Positions 34,940-42,800 of a stretch of 62,355 nucleotides of DNA are shown piece after piece. Under the pieces are notes generated by a model. The model ran no database searches. It was given only the letters and a program-made list of their open reading frames with translations, and had not been told where the DNA came from. The stretch is from Lentzea kentuckyensis. GTDB lineage: Bacteria; Actinomycetota; Actinomycetes; Mycobacteriales; Pseudonocardiaceae. The position numbers and the translations under genes are program-made. The first letter of the stretch is position 1. The number at the start of each line of letters is the position of its first letter. The stretch is from positions 1 to 62,355 of the forward strand of contig NZ_MUYM01000099.1 in assembly GCF_002150765.1 (NCBI RefSeq), read 5' to 3'.

Positions 34940-35808
34940 AGCGCACCCGTCAGTCCACGGGCCCGCAGCACCGCGCGCTCCAACGGGCGGAACAGCAGCA
35001 GCTCGATCCCGATGCCCACCAACAGGATCAGGAAGATCGCCGCGATCACCATGTTGATGTCGTTCAACGACGACCCGTTGTGCAGGTACTGACCGAGCCC
35101 GACGCCGAGCTGGGGTGAGGTCGCGATGATCTCCGCGGCCATCAGCGACCGCCACGAGAACGCCCAGCCCTGCTTCAGGCCGGCCAGGTAGCCGGGCAGC
35201 GCGGCGGGCAGCAGGATGTGCCGTGCCGAAGCAAGCCGTCCCGCGCCCAGAGCGCGACCCACGCGCGGCAGCAGCGGCGGGATCTGGTCGATGCCGGCCA
35301 CCAGGCCGTTGGCGATCGACGGCACGGATCCCATCAGCACCACGAAGTAGATCGTCGACGGCGTCACGCCGAACCACAGGATCGCCGCCGGAACCCAGGC
35401 CACCGAGGGAAGTGACTGCAGGCCGGTCAGCAACGAGCCGATCGCCGCACGCACCACCCGCACCTTGGCAACCAGCAACCCGAGCGGCGTCGCGATCAGC
35501 ACCGCCGCGATGAACCCGAACACCGCGCGGTGCAACGAGGTCCACAGGATGCTGAACGCCTCACCGGAGGAGATCGAGCTGACCAGCTCGTTCCACACGT
35601 TGACCGGGGCGGGCAGCTGGAACTCAGGCAGGATCGCCGAAGCCCACAACGCCTGCCACACGCCCAAGAGCAGTGCGAACGCGATGATCGGTGGCACGCC
35701 TGTCTTCAGAAAACGGCGCCACAACGGCGGCCTGTATGCCTCTACGGGCACATCCAGCGCGTCGAGGCCGGCGCCGACCTTGTCGAGCGTGTCAGGAGGC
35801 GTGGCCAC
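34936..35808 (-). CDS. ABC transporter permease (sulfonate/nitrate/taurine type)
   Basis: 290 residues with six transmembrane segments. The EAA loop reads ARALGAGRLASARHILLPAA near 200. It groups with SsuC/TauC-type permeases of the binding-protein-dependent family. With the ATPase and binding protein upstream it forms an importer within the sulfur operon; whether it carries sulfate, sulfonates or another sulfur source cannot be told. Confidence 0.9.
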   Translation of the reverse strand: MATPPDTLDKVGAGLDALDVPVEAYRPPLWRRFLKTGVPPIIAFALLLGVWQALWASAILPEFQLPAPVNVWNELVSSISSGEAFSILWTSLHRAVFGFIAAVLIATPLGLLVAKVRVVRAAIGSLLTGLQSLPSVAWVPAAILWFGVTPSTIYFVVLMGSVPSIANGLVAGIDQIPPLLPRVGRALGAGRLASARHILLPAALPGYLAGLKQGWAFSWRSLMAAEIIATSPQLGVGLGQYLHNGSSLNDINMVIAAIFLILLVGIGIELLLFRPLERAVLRARGLTGAL

Positions 35809-36568
35809 TGATGACCTCTCGCAGGTGGATGTTGATCTCGTCGAGCACCGTGTCGGAAGAGTTGGTCACGTCCCACTCGCGCACCACACGGCCAGGGCGC
35901 GACGAGAGCAGCACGACGCGCTCGCCGAGGCGCACGGCCTCGCGCACGTCGTGCGTGACGAAGATGATCGCGGTGTTCGTGGTCTCCCACACGCGCAGAA
36001 GTTCGCCCTGCAGCACGTCACGCGTGATGGCGTCCAACGCCGCGAACGGCTCGTCCATCAGCAGCAGGGCGGGAGCGCCGTCCGCGGAAACGGTGGCGGA
36101 CGCCAGCGCGCGAGCCAGAGCCACGCGCTGACGCATACCACCGGAAAGCTCGTGCGGACGCTTGTCCGCGACGTCGCCGAGCCGCACCAGTTCCAGCAGC
36201 TCCAGCGCGCGACGCTTGCGCGCCAACCGGCCGACGCCGGCGAAGCGCAGCGCCAGTTCGACGTTGCGAGTAGCGGTGAGCCATGGCATCAGAGCGGGTT
36301 CCTGGAACATCACGGCCGGGCGCGACGTGTTGAGCCGCAGCTCACCCGACGTCGCGCCGTCCAGGCCGGCGACGATGTTCAGCAGCGTGCTCTTGCCGCA
36401 GCCCGAAGCACCGAGAAGGCACACGAACTCACCCGGCTTGACCTTGAGGTCGACGCCGTCGAGCGCCACCACGGCCGAGTTGCCGTGGCCGAACACCTTG
36501 CGAACGCCGGCCAGTTCGACGGCAGTGTCCACAGTAGACGAAACAGTGGTCTCGAGCGTGGCGGTCAT
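35792..36568 (-). CDS. ABC transporter ATP-binding protein (sulfonate/nitrate/taurine type)
   Basis: 258 residues. Walker A LLGASGCGKSTLLNIV (near 48), Q-loop FQEPALMPWL, signature HELSGGMRQRVALARAL, Walker B LLLMDEPFAALD, H-loop IFVTHDVREAV. The ATG at 36568 was chosen because it begins MTATLETTVSS just ahead of the domain; the frame is open upstream only as an antisense shadow. Overlaps the permease start by 17 bases. Confidence 0.94.
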   Translation of the reverse strand: MTATLETTVSSTVDTAVELAGVRKVFGHGNSAVVALDGVDLKVKPGEFVCLLGASGCGKSTLLNIVAGLDGATSGELRLNTSRPAVMFQEPALMPWLTATRNVELALRFAGVGRLARKRRALELLELVRLGDVADKRPHELSGGMRQRVALARALASATVSADGAPALLLMDEPFAALDAITRDVLQGELLRVWETTNTAIIFVTHDVREAVRLGERVVLLSSRPGRVVREWDVTNSSDTVLDEINIHLREVISGHAS

Positions 36569-36588
36569 GTCCGTGTCCCCTCGGAAAG

Positions 36589-37638
36589 TTACTTCTGGTC
36601 CAGTCCGGCTGCTTGCACCTGCGGCTTGCCCTGTGCCTGAAGAACCTTGTTCAGCAAGGTGAAGTCGGCATACCCGGCGACGTTCGCCGCCTCCTTGGCC
36701 ACGCCCGCGGTCACGGCGTCCTTGGCGAGCTGCGGGAACTGCTTGGCCTGCGCGTCGGTCGTGAGCTCGATGTTGTCCCACGCGGCGTCGAGGATCTTCT
36801 GGCCGAGCTTCTTCGACGTGAGCTTCTCCAGGGCGGCGTTGACGGTGGTCTTGGCCTCGTCCTTGTTCGCCTTGGCCCAGTCGATCGCCGCGACGTGACC
36901 CTTCAGCACGGCCTCGACCGTCTCCGGGTGCTCCTGCAGGAACTTGGTCCGCACGATCACCACGGTGGTCGGGAACGCCCCGCCCTCCCACAGCGTCTTC
37001 TCGTCCAGCAGCACCTTGGCGCCCGCCTCGGCGACCAGGCGCGCCGACCACGGCTGCGGTGCCCACGCTGCCTGGATGTCGCCCTTCTTGAACAGGTCGA
37101 GCGACGCCGCGTTCTCCACGTTCTGGACGGTGACCTGGCCGGTGAGGTTCTTCTCCGCCAGGTACTTCTTCAGCGACACGTCCTGCGTGTTCGCGAGCTG
37201 CGGCGTGGCGACGATCTTGCCCTTGAGGTCCTCGATCGAGTTGATCTCGGGCTTCACCACGAGCTGCGCACCACCCGAGGTGGCGCCCGAGATGAGCTTC
37301 ACCGCCTCGCCCTTGGACTTCGCGTAGGCGTTGATCGCCGGACCGGAGCCGATGTAGGCGATGTCGAGGGACTCACCCAGCAGCGCGTTCACCTCGTCCG
37401 GGCCCGCGTTGAACGTCTGCGTCGTGAGCTTGGTGTTGCCGAGCTCCTTGGCGAACAGGCCCTTTTCGACGCCGATCAACGCGGCGGCGTGCGTGACGTT
37501 CGGGAAGTACCCGAGGCGAACCTCGGTCGCGGCACCCTTGGACTGAGCGACGGGTGCGTCTTCGGTGCCGCGGCGGCTGCAACCGGACAGTGCTGTCAGC
37601 GCGATGAGCGCGATGGCGAGTGCGGGCTTGAGGTTCAC
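36589..37638 (-). CDS. ABC transporter substrate-binding lipoprotein (sulfur source)
   Basis: 349 residues. Lipoprotein signal: MNLKPALAIALIALTALSGC with lipobox LSGC. The mature protein has the SsuA/NMT1 pattern: VRLGYFPNVTHAAALIGVEK, FNAGPDEVNALLGESLDIAY, IGSGPAINAYAKSKG, IEDLKGKIVATPQLANTQD. In the cys operon it presumably captures an aliphatic sulfonate or a related sulfur compound outside the cell. Confidence 0.92.
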   Translation of the reverse strand: MNLKPALAIALIALTALSGCSRRGTEDAPVAQSKGAATEVRLGYFPNVTHAAALIGVEKGLFAKELGNTKLTTQTFNAGPDEVNALLGESLDIAYIGSGPAINAYAKSKGEAVKLISGATSGGAQLVVKPEINSIEDLKGKIVATPQLANTQDVSLKKYLAEKNLTGQVTVQNVENAASLDLFKKGDIQAAWAPQPWSARLVAEAGAKVLLDEKTLWEGGAFPTTVVIVRTKFLQEHPETVEAVLKGHVAAIDWAKANKDEAKTTVNAALEKLTSKKLGQKILDAAWDNIELTTDAQAKQFPQLAKDAVTAGVAKEAANVAGYADFTLLNKVLQAQGKPQVQAAGLDQK

Positions 37639-37652
37639 GGGGATGAGGCCTT

Positions 37653-38993
37653 TCAGGGACCGGGGGAGACGAGGGCGCGGTCGTCCTGGGCAGCGATGTC
37701 GCCGCCCTCGGTACAGGTCTCCGCGTCCAACTCCGGCAGCGGGGCGCCCACCAGTCCGGCGGCGAGCGTGCTGCCGTCGGAGGCGTCGATCACCAGGAAG
37801 GACCCGGTGCGCCGGCTGAAGCTGTAGTCGTCCAGCGGAACGGGCTCCGCCAGCCGCAGAGCCACTCGGCCGATCTCGTTGAGCTCCAGCGAACTGGGGC
37901 TGTCCACACTGGACAGCGTCTGCTCGTCGAAGCGGTCGCGCAGGTCCGTGACCATCGCCTGCACGGTGCGCGTGCCGTGCTTGACCAGGACGCGGGCGCC
38001 GGCGCGAAGAGGCTTCTCCGCGAGCCAGCAGAGCGTGGCGTCCAGCTCGTCGGTGACGTTGGGCTCGTTGCCCACCACCGAGATCAGGTCACCGCGCGAG
38101 ATGTCGATGTCGTCGGCCAGCAGCAACGTCACGGACTGCCCGGCCGCCGCCTCCGTCAGTTCGCCGTCAGCGGTGTCGATCTTCGTCACGGTCGAGCGAC
38201 GGCCGGACGGCAGCACGACGATCTCGTCGCCCGGCTTGACCGTGCCCGCCGCGACCAGACCGGCGTACCCGCGGTAGTCGAGGTGCTCGGCGGTGCGCGG
38301 GCGGATCACGTACTGCACCGGGAACCGGAACGGCGCGTCGTGCGGGTCGGGCTCGACCGGCACGTTTTCGAGGTGCTCCAACAGGGTCGGGCCCTCGTAC
38401 CACGGCGTGTTCGCGGACTTCTCCACGACGTTGTCACCGGCCAGTGCCGACACCGGGATCTCGACGACCGCGTCCTCGGTGTAGCCGAGCGCCGTCGCGT
38501 GCGCGGTGAACTCCTTGGCGATGCGGGAGAACGTCACCTCGTCGTAGTCCACGAGGTCGATCTTGTTGACCGCCAGGACGAGCCGGGGCACACCCAGCAG
38601 CGCGAGAACCGCCGCGTGGCGCCGGGTCTGTTCGATGACGCCCTTGCGCGCGTCGACGAGCAGGACCGCGAGCTGCGCGGTGGAGGCGCCGGTGACGGTG
38701 TTGCGGGTGTACTGCACGTGGCCGGGGGTGTCCGCGAGCACGAACGACCGCTTGGGCGTCGCGAAGTAGCGGTACGCCACGTCGATCGTGATGCCCTGCT
38801 CGCGTTCCGACCGCAGGCCGTCGACCAGCAGCGACAGGTCCGGCGTCGCGAGACCGCGGTCGGCGCTCGCGCGGTGCACGGCGTCGAGCGTGTCCGCGAG
38901 CACGGACTTGGTGTCGTAGAGCAGCCTGCCGACGAGCGTGGACTTTCCGTCGTCCACGCTGCCCGCCGTGGCCAGCCTCAACAGGTCGCTCAT
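37653..38993 (-). CDS. cysN: Sulfate adenylyltransferase subunit 1 (GTPase)
   Basis: 446 residues. GTPase motifs: ATAGSVDDGKSTLVGRLLYD (G1), ADTPGHVQYTRNTVTGAST (G3), AVNKIDLVDYD (G4). The length shows a plain CysN without a fused APS kinase (CysC), consistent with a pathway that reduces APS directly. With CysD it makes adenosine 5'-phosphosulfate from sulfate and ATP, driven by GTP hydrolysis. Start ATG follows the cysD stop codon without a gap. Confidence 0.97.
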   Translation of the reverse strand: MSDLLRLATAGSVDDGKSTLVGRLLYDTKSVLADTLDAVHRASADRGLATPDLSLLVDGLRSEREQGITIDVAYRYFATPKRSFVLADTPGHVQYTRNTVTGASTAQLAVLLVDARKGVIEQTRRHAAVLALLGVPRLVLAVNKIDLVDYDEVTFSRIAKEFTAHATALGYTEDAVVEIPVSALAGDNVVEKSANTPWYEGPTLLEHLENVPVEPDPHDAPFRFPVQYVIRPRTAEHLDYRGYAGLVAAGTVKPGDEIVVLPSGRRSTVTKIDTADGELTEAAAGQSVTLLLADDIDISRGDLISVVGNEPNVTDELDATLCWLAEKPLRAGARVLVKHGTRTVQAMVTDLRDRFDEQTLSSVDSPSSLELNEIGRVALRLAEPVPLDDYSFSRRTGSFLVIDASDGSTLAAGLVGAPLPELDAETCTEGGDIAAQDDRALVSPGP

Positions 38994-39908
38994 TTAGAAG
39001 TACCCCTCCCGCTTGCGGTCTTCCATGGCGGCCTCGGACAACCGGTCGTCGGCCCGCGTGGCGCCGCGCTCGGTCAGTCGGGACGCGGCGACCTCGGCGA
39101 TCACCGCGTGGATGTCGGCGGCGTCGGACTCGACGGCGCCCGTGCAGGAGCCGTCGCCGACCGTGCGGTAACGAACCACCTTGCGCTGCAACGTTTCGCC
39201 GTCGCGCGCCGTGCCCCACGGGCCCTCGGCGAGCCACATGCCGTCGCGCAGGAACACCTCGCGCTCGTGCGAGTAGTAGATGTCCGGCAGCTCGATGCCC
39301 TCGCGCTCGATGTAGTTCCACACGTCGAGCTCGGTCCAGTTGGACAGCGGGAACACGCGGACGTGCTCACCAGCGCGGTGCCGGCCGTTGTAGAGGTTCC
39401 ACAGCTCGGGCCGCTGGCGCTTCGGGTCCCACTGGCCGAACGCCGTGCGCAGGCTGAAGATCCGCTCCTTGGCGCGGGCGCGTTCCTCGTCCCGGCGGCC
39501 ACCGCCGAAGACCGCGTCGAACTTGTGTTGCGTGATGGAGTCCAGCAGCGGCACGGTCTGCAGCGGGTTGCGGGTGCCGTCCGGGCGCTCTTCGAGACGG
39601 CCGTCGTCGATCCAGTCCTGGACCTTCGCGACCTCGAGACGCAGACCGTGTTGCGCGACAACGCGGTCGCGGAACTCGATGACCTCGTCGAAGTTGTGCC
39701 CGGTGTCGACGTGCAGCAGCGGGAACGGCACCGGCGCCGGGTAGAACGCCTTGATCGCGAGGTGCAGCAGCAGCGTCGAGTCCTTGCCGCCGGAGAAGAG
39801 GATCACCGGCCGGTCGAACTCGCCCGCGACCTCGCGGAAGATGTGGATCGCCTCCGATTCGAGGCGTCCCAGGGTGTCCAGTGCCCCTGCTTGTGATGTG
39901 ACCGTCAT
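38994..39908 (-). CDS. cysD: Sulfate adenylyltransferase subunit 2
   Basis: 304 residues from the ATG at 39908 (MTVTSQAGALDTLGRLESEA). The PP-loop is VILFSGGKDSTLLLHLAIKA near residue 38; RDEERARAKERIFSLRTAFG and FPLSNWTELDVWNYIEREGI are CysD hallmarks. It forms the ATP sulfurylase with CysN. Overlaps cysH by 4 bases. Confidence 0.97.
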   Translation of the reverse strand: MTVTSQAGALDTLGRLESEAIHIFREVAGEFDRPVILFSGGKDSTLLLHLAIKAFYPAPVPFPLLHVDTGHNFDEVIEFRDRVVAQHGLRLEVAKVQDWIDDGRLEERPDGTRNPLQTVPLLDSITQHKFDAVFGGGRRDEERARAKERIFSLRTAFGQWDPKRQRPELWNLYNGRHRAGEHVRVFPLSNWTELDVWNYIEREGIELPDIYYSHEREVFLRDGMWLAEGPWGTARDGETLQRKVVRYRTVGDGSCTGAVESDAADIHAVIAEVAASRLTERGATRADDRLSEAAMEDRKREGYF

Positions 39909-40600
39909 CCGTGCAACCCACATTCCGTCTTCGACTGGCCGGCCCACCGGCCGCTGCGGGCGTCCTGCCCCGGCAACGGCTTCGACGTGCACGGCAGGCA
40001 GCCGATGGAGGGATATCCCTCCTGCACCAGCAAGTTCTCCAGAATCCCCTTCTCGCGGATGTAGGCGTTGAACTCGTCATCGCTCCACGGCGCGATCGGG
40101 TTGATCTTCACCAGGCCGTTGCGGTCGTCCCACTGCACGATCGGCGTGTTCGCGCGGGTGGGCGCGTCGACGCGGCGCACACCGGTGACCCACGCGTCGT
40201 ACTTCGCGAGCTCGCGCCGCAACGGAACGACCTTGCGCAGGTTGCAGCACTTGGCCGGATCCGACTGGTACAGCAGGCCGAACTCGCGTTCCTGGTCCTC
40301 CACCGACTGCTCGGCCTCGGCGTTCACGATGCGGACGTCCGGGTACACGACCCCGACCGCATCGCGCACGCCGATGGTCTCCGGGAAGTGGTAGCCGGTC
40401 TGCAGGAACAGCACGTCGAAGTTCGGCTTCACCTTGGCGGCGAGGTCGATCAGCACCGCGTCCTGCATGTTCGACGCGACGATGTAGTTGTCGCCGAACG
40501 TCCGCGCGACCCACTCCAGCGCTTCTTCCGCGGTGGCGTCCTTGAGCTCCAGCTCCGCGGCTTCCGCGACGATCTTGAGGTCTTCCTTGAGATCGCTCAC
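39905..40600 (-). CDS. cysH: Adenylyl-sulfate (APS) reductase, thioredoxin-dependent
   Basis: 231 residues from the GTG at 40600, which follows GGAGGTGAAGAA. It has the cysteine pattern of the 4Fe-4S APS reductases: KCCNLRKVVPL, SIGCLPCTSKP and the catalytic C-terminal KTECGLHG. PAPS reductases lack the CC and CxxC pairs, so APS is the substrate, matching the absence of CysC. Converts APS to sulfite with thioredoxin. Confidence 0.97.
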   Translation of the reverse strand: MSDLKEDLKIVAEAAELELKDATAEEALEWVARTFGDNYIVASNMQDAVLIDLAAKVKPNFDVLFLQTGYHFPETIGVRDAVGVVYPDVRIVNAEAEQSVEDQEREFGLLYQSDPAKCCNLRKVVPLRRELAKYDAWVTGVRRVDAPTRANTPIVQWDDRNGLVKINPIAPWSDDEFNAYIREKGILENLLVQEGYPSIGCLPCTSKPLPGQDARSGRWAGQSKTECGLHG

Positions 40601-40755
40601 TTCTTCACCTCCTGCGGCAGGTTGAGCCCGACGAACGAGACCTTGAAGACGCGGCGGCACCCGGTGCACAGCCACGCGTAGCTGGGCTCCTCCTGCGGGC
40701 GGAGGTCCTCGTCACCGCAGTAGGGGCAGTAGAACGGCGTCGCGCGTTCGCTCAT
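40597..40755 (-). CDS. Small zinc-ribbon protein of the sulfur operon
   Basis: 52 residues with two CxxC pairs: FYCPYCGDEDLRP and WLCTGCRRVFKVSF. Overlaps sir upstream and cysH downstream by 4 bases each, so it is an integral operon member and was not added by chance. Small proteins between sulfite reductase and cysH recur in actinobacteria; possible roles are iron-sulfur or siroheme handling or a regulator of translation, none proven. Confidence 0.82.
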   Translation of the reverse strand: MSERATPFYCPYCGDEDLRPQEEPSYAWLCTGCRRVFKVSFVGLNLPQEVKK

Positions 40756-42431
40756 CGCAGCGAGCCTTCTTCCGCGCGGCCGACCCACTGCGCGAACCGC
40801 TCGTCGGTTTCGCGCTGGGCCACGAAGTTCCGCACCACGCGCTCGACGTAGGCGGGAAGTTCGTCCGCGGTGACCTTGTGGCCACGCAGCTTGCGGCCGA
40901 ACCCGGCGTCGAGGCCGAGGCCACCACCGAGGTGCACCTGGAAGCCCTCGACCTGGTTGCCCTGCTCGTCCGTGACGATCTGGCCCTTCAGGCCGATGTC
41001 CGCGGTCTGGATTCGGGCGCAGGAGTTGGGGCAGCCGTTGATGTGCACGGTGATCGGCGCGGTGACGCCGTCGACGATGTCCTTCAGGTTGGCTTCGAGC
41101 TGCGTCACGAGGTCGAGGGCGCGTGCCTTGGTCTCGACGATCGCGAGCTTGCAGAACTCGATGCCGGTGCAGGCCATGATGCCCCGGCGCCACGGCGACG
41201 GGTCGACCTGCAGGCCCAGCTTGGCGAGGTCGCTCTTGAGCGTGGGGACCTCGGTCTCGGGCACGTCCAGCACGATGATCTTCTGCTGCGGCGTGAACCG
41301 CACGCGGGTGGAACCGGCGCGTTCGGCGACCTTCGCGACCTCGACCAGGATCGAGCCGGACACGCGGCCCGCGACCGGGGCGGCGCCGACGTAGAACAGG
41401 CCGTCCTTCTGCTTGTGCACGCCGATGTGGTCGAGCTGCTGGTCGAGGACCTCGGGCGCCGGGCCGTCGATCATCTTGCGCTTGAGGTACTCGTCCTCCA
41501 CGACCTGGCGGAACTTCTCCGGGCCCCAGTCGGCGACGAGGAACTTGATGCGCGCGCGGTGGCGCAGCCGGCGGTAGCCGTAGTCGCGGAAGACGCTGAT
41601 GACGGCTTCCCACACGTCCGGCACCTCGTCCAGCGGCACCCACGCGCCCAGACGCTTGCCCAGCATGGGGTTCGTGGACAGGCCACCGCCGACCCAGAGG
41701 TCGAAGCCGGGCCCGTGCTCGGGGTGGTTCACGCCGACGAACGCGATGTCGTGGATCTCGTGCGCGACGTCCTGGAGCCCGGAGATGGCGGTCTTGAACT
41801 TGCGCGGCAGGTTCGAGAAGCGCGGGTCGCCGATGTAGCGCTCGAGGATCGTGTCGATCGCCGGCTGGCCGTCGATGATCTCGTCCTCGGAGATGCCAGC
41901 GACCGGCGAGCCGAGGATGACGCGCGGGCTGTCGCCGCAGGCCTCCATCGTGGTCAGCCCGACCGCTTCGAGTTTCTGCCAGATGGTGGGAACGTCCTCG
42001 ACCTGGATCCAGTGGTACTGGATGTTCTGCCGGTCGGTGATGTCGGCGGTGTCGCGCGCGTAGGTCTGCGAGATCTCGCCGAGCACCTTGAGCTGCTGGG
42101 TGGTCAGCGCACCGCCGTCACTGCGGACGCGCATCATGAAGAACTCGTCGTCCAGCTCTTCCGGCTCCAGCGTGGCCGTGCGGCCGCCGTCGATGCCGGG
42201 CTTGCGCTGCGTGTACAGGCCGTACCACCGGAACCGTCCACGCAGGTCGGCCGGGTCGATCGAGTCGAAACCGCCGTGGGCGTAGATGTTCTCGATGCGG
42301 GCGCGGACGTTGAGCGGGTTGTCGTCCTTCTTGCTCCGCTCGTTGGGGTTCAGCGGCTCTCGGTAGCCGAGTGCCCACTGTCCCTCGCCGCGACGCTGCT
42401 TGGCTCGCGGTGACGTCTGCGGCGGGACCAT
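40752..42431 (-). CDS. sir: Ferredoxin-dependent sulfite reductase (SirA/NirA type)
   Basis: 559 residues. The 4Fe-4S/siroheme cysteines are in GIMACTGIEFCKLA and HINGCPNSCARIQ. FRWYGLYTQRKPG and TMEACGDSPR supply the Tyr-Cys pair that is crosslinked near the active site of NirA. Reduces sulfite to sulfide with six electrons from ferredoxin. The ATG at 42431 is preferred over the one at 42437, because GGAGG directly abuts the latter but is 7 bases from the former. First structural gene of the operon. Confidence 0.96.
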   Translation of the reverse strand: MVPPQTSPRAKQRRGEGQWALGYREPLNPNERSKKDDNPLNVRARIENIYAHGGFDSIDPADLRGRFRWYGLYTQRKPGIDGGRTATLEPEELDDEFFMMRVRSDGGALTTQQLKVLGEISQTYARDTADITDRQNIQYHWIQVEDVPTIWQKLEAVGLTTMEACGDSPRVILGSPVAGISEDEIIDGQPAIDTILERYIGDPRFSNLPRKFKTAISGLQDVAHEIHDIAFVGVNHPEHGPGFDLWVGGGLSTNPMLGKRLGAWVPLDEVPDVWEAVISVFRDYGYRRLRHRARIKFLVADWGPEKFRQVVEDEYLKRKMIDGPAPEVLDQQLDHIGVHKQKDGLFYVGAAPVAGRVSGSILVEVAKVAERAGSTRVRFTPQQKIIVLDVPETEVPTLKSDLAKLGLQVDPSPWRRGIMACTGIEFCKLAIVETKARALDLVTQLEANLKDIVDGVTAPITVHINGCPNSCARIQTADIGLKGQIVTDEQGNQVEGFQVHLGGGLGLDAGFGRKLRGHKVTADELPAYVERVVRNFVAQRETDERFAQWVGRAEEGSLR

Positions 42432-42541
42432 CGCCATCCTCCGGGATTTCGAGGCGCTTCATGCGCATGCGAGCCCAGAGGTGCTTGTGGTGGGGGCCTC
42501 GTCAGCGCACCAAGCGCCGACGGGAACAAATCAGCGCGCGG

Positions 42542-42628
42542 TTATGCCGAACGACGGCACATCGCGCTGGAGACACGACGGAAGTCGACGTGGCGGCGGG
42601 CCACGAGGCGGACTCCAGTCGAATGCAT
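42542..42628 (-). CDS. Leader peptide of the sulfur assimilation operon
   Basis: 28 codons, MHSTGVRLVARRHVDFRRVS then SAMCRRSA, stop. The LV-RRHVD-R--SA-C pattern is that of the putative leader peptides found upstream of actinobacterial sulfur genes. It ends 110 bases before sir and carries its single Cys codon (TGC) five codons from the end. Ribosome stalling at that codon when charged tRNA-Cys is short would be a sensible way to control the operon, as shown for Cys-codon upstream ORFs in mycobacteria; here it is an inference. Confidence 0.78.
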   Translation of the reverse strand: MHSTGVRLVARRHVDFRRVSSAMCRRSA

Positions 42629-42727
42629 GACCTCAGTGTGCCTGGCGTCCAGTGCATGGTCCACCGCCAACCGAATGCTGGGATTGACGAGGGGAAGTTG
42701 ACATCCTAGGCTGGTTTCACTCCGTAA

Positions 42728-42750
42728 TGTGTCTGTCACCGACAGACACA
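42728..42750. promoter_or_regulatory. Perfect 10-bp-arm palindrome between the sulfur operon and hemW
   Basis: TGTGTCTGTC (42728-42737) and GACAGACACA (42741-42750) are exact inverse complements with spacer ACC. It lies 51 bases upstream of hemW and about 100 bases upstream of the leader peptide, so a bound repressor or activator could act on either. The binding protein is not identifiable from this window. Confidence 0.65.
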
Positions 42751-42800
42751 ACGCCTGGCTGGACACCGCCATCCGGGGCTCGTGGTGGACACTGAACGTC

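Noticed and set aside
37977..39896. A 639-codon plus-strand frame opposite cysN and cysD
   Set aside because: Antisense to two certain genes, composition typical of shadow frames.
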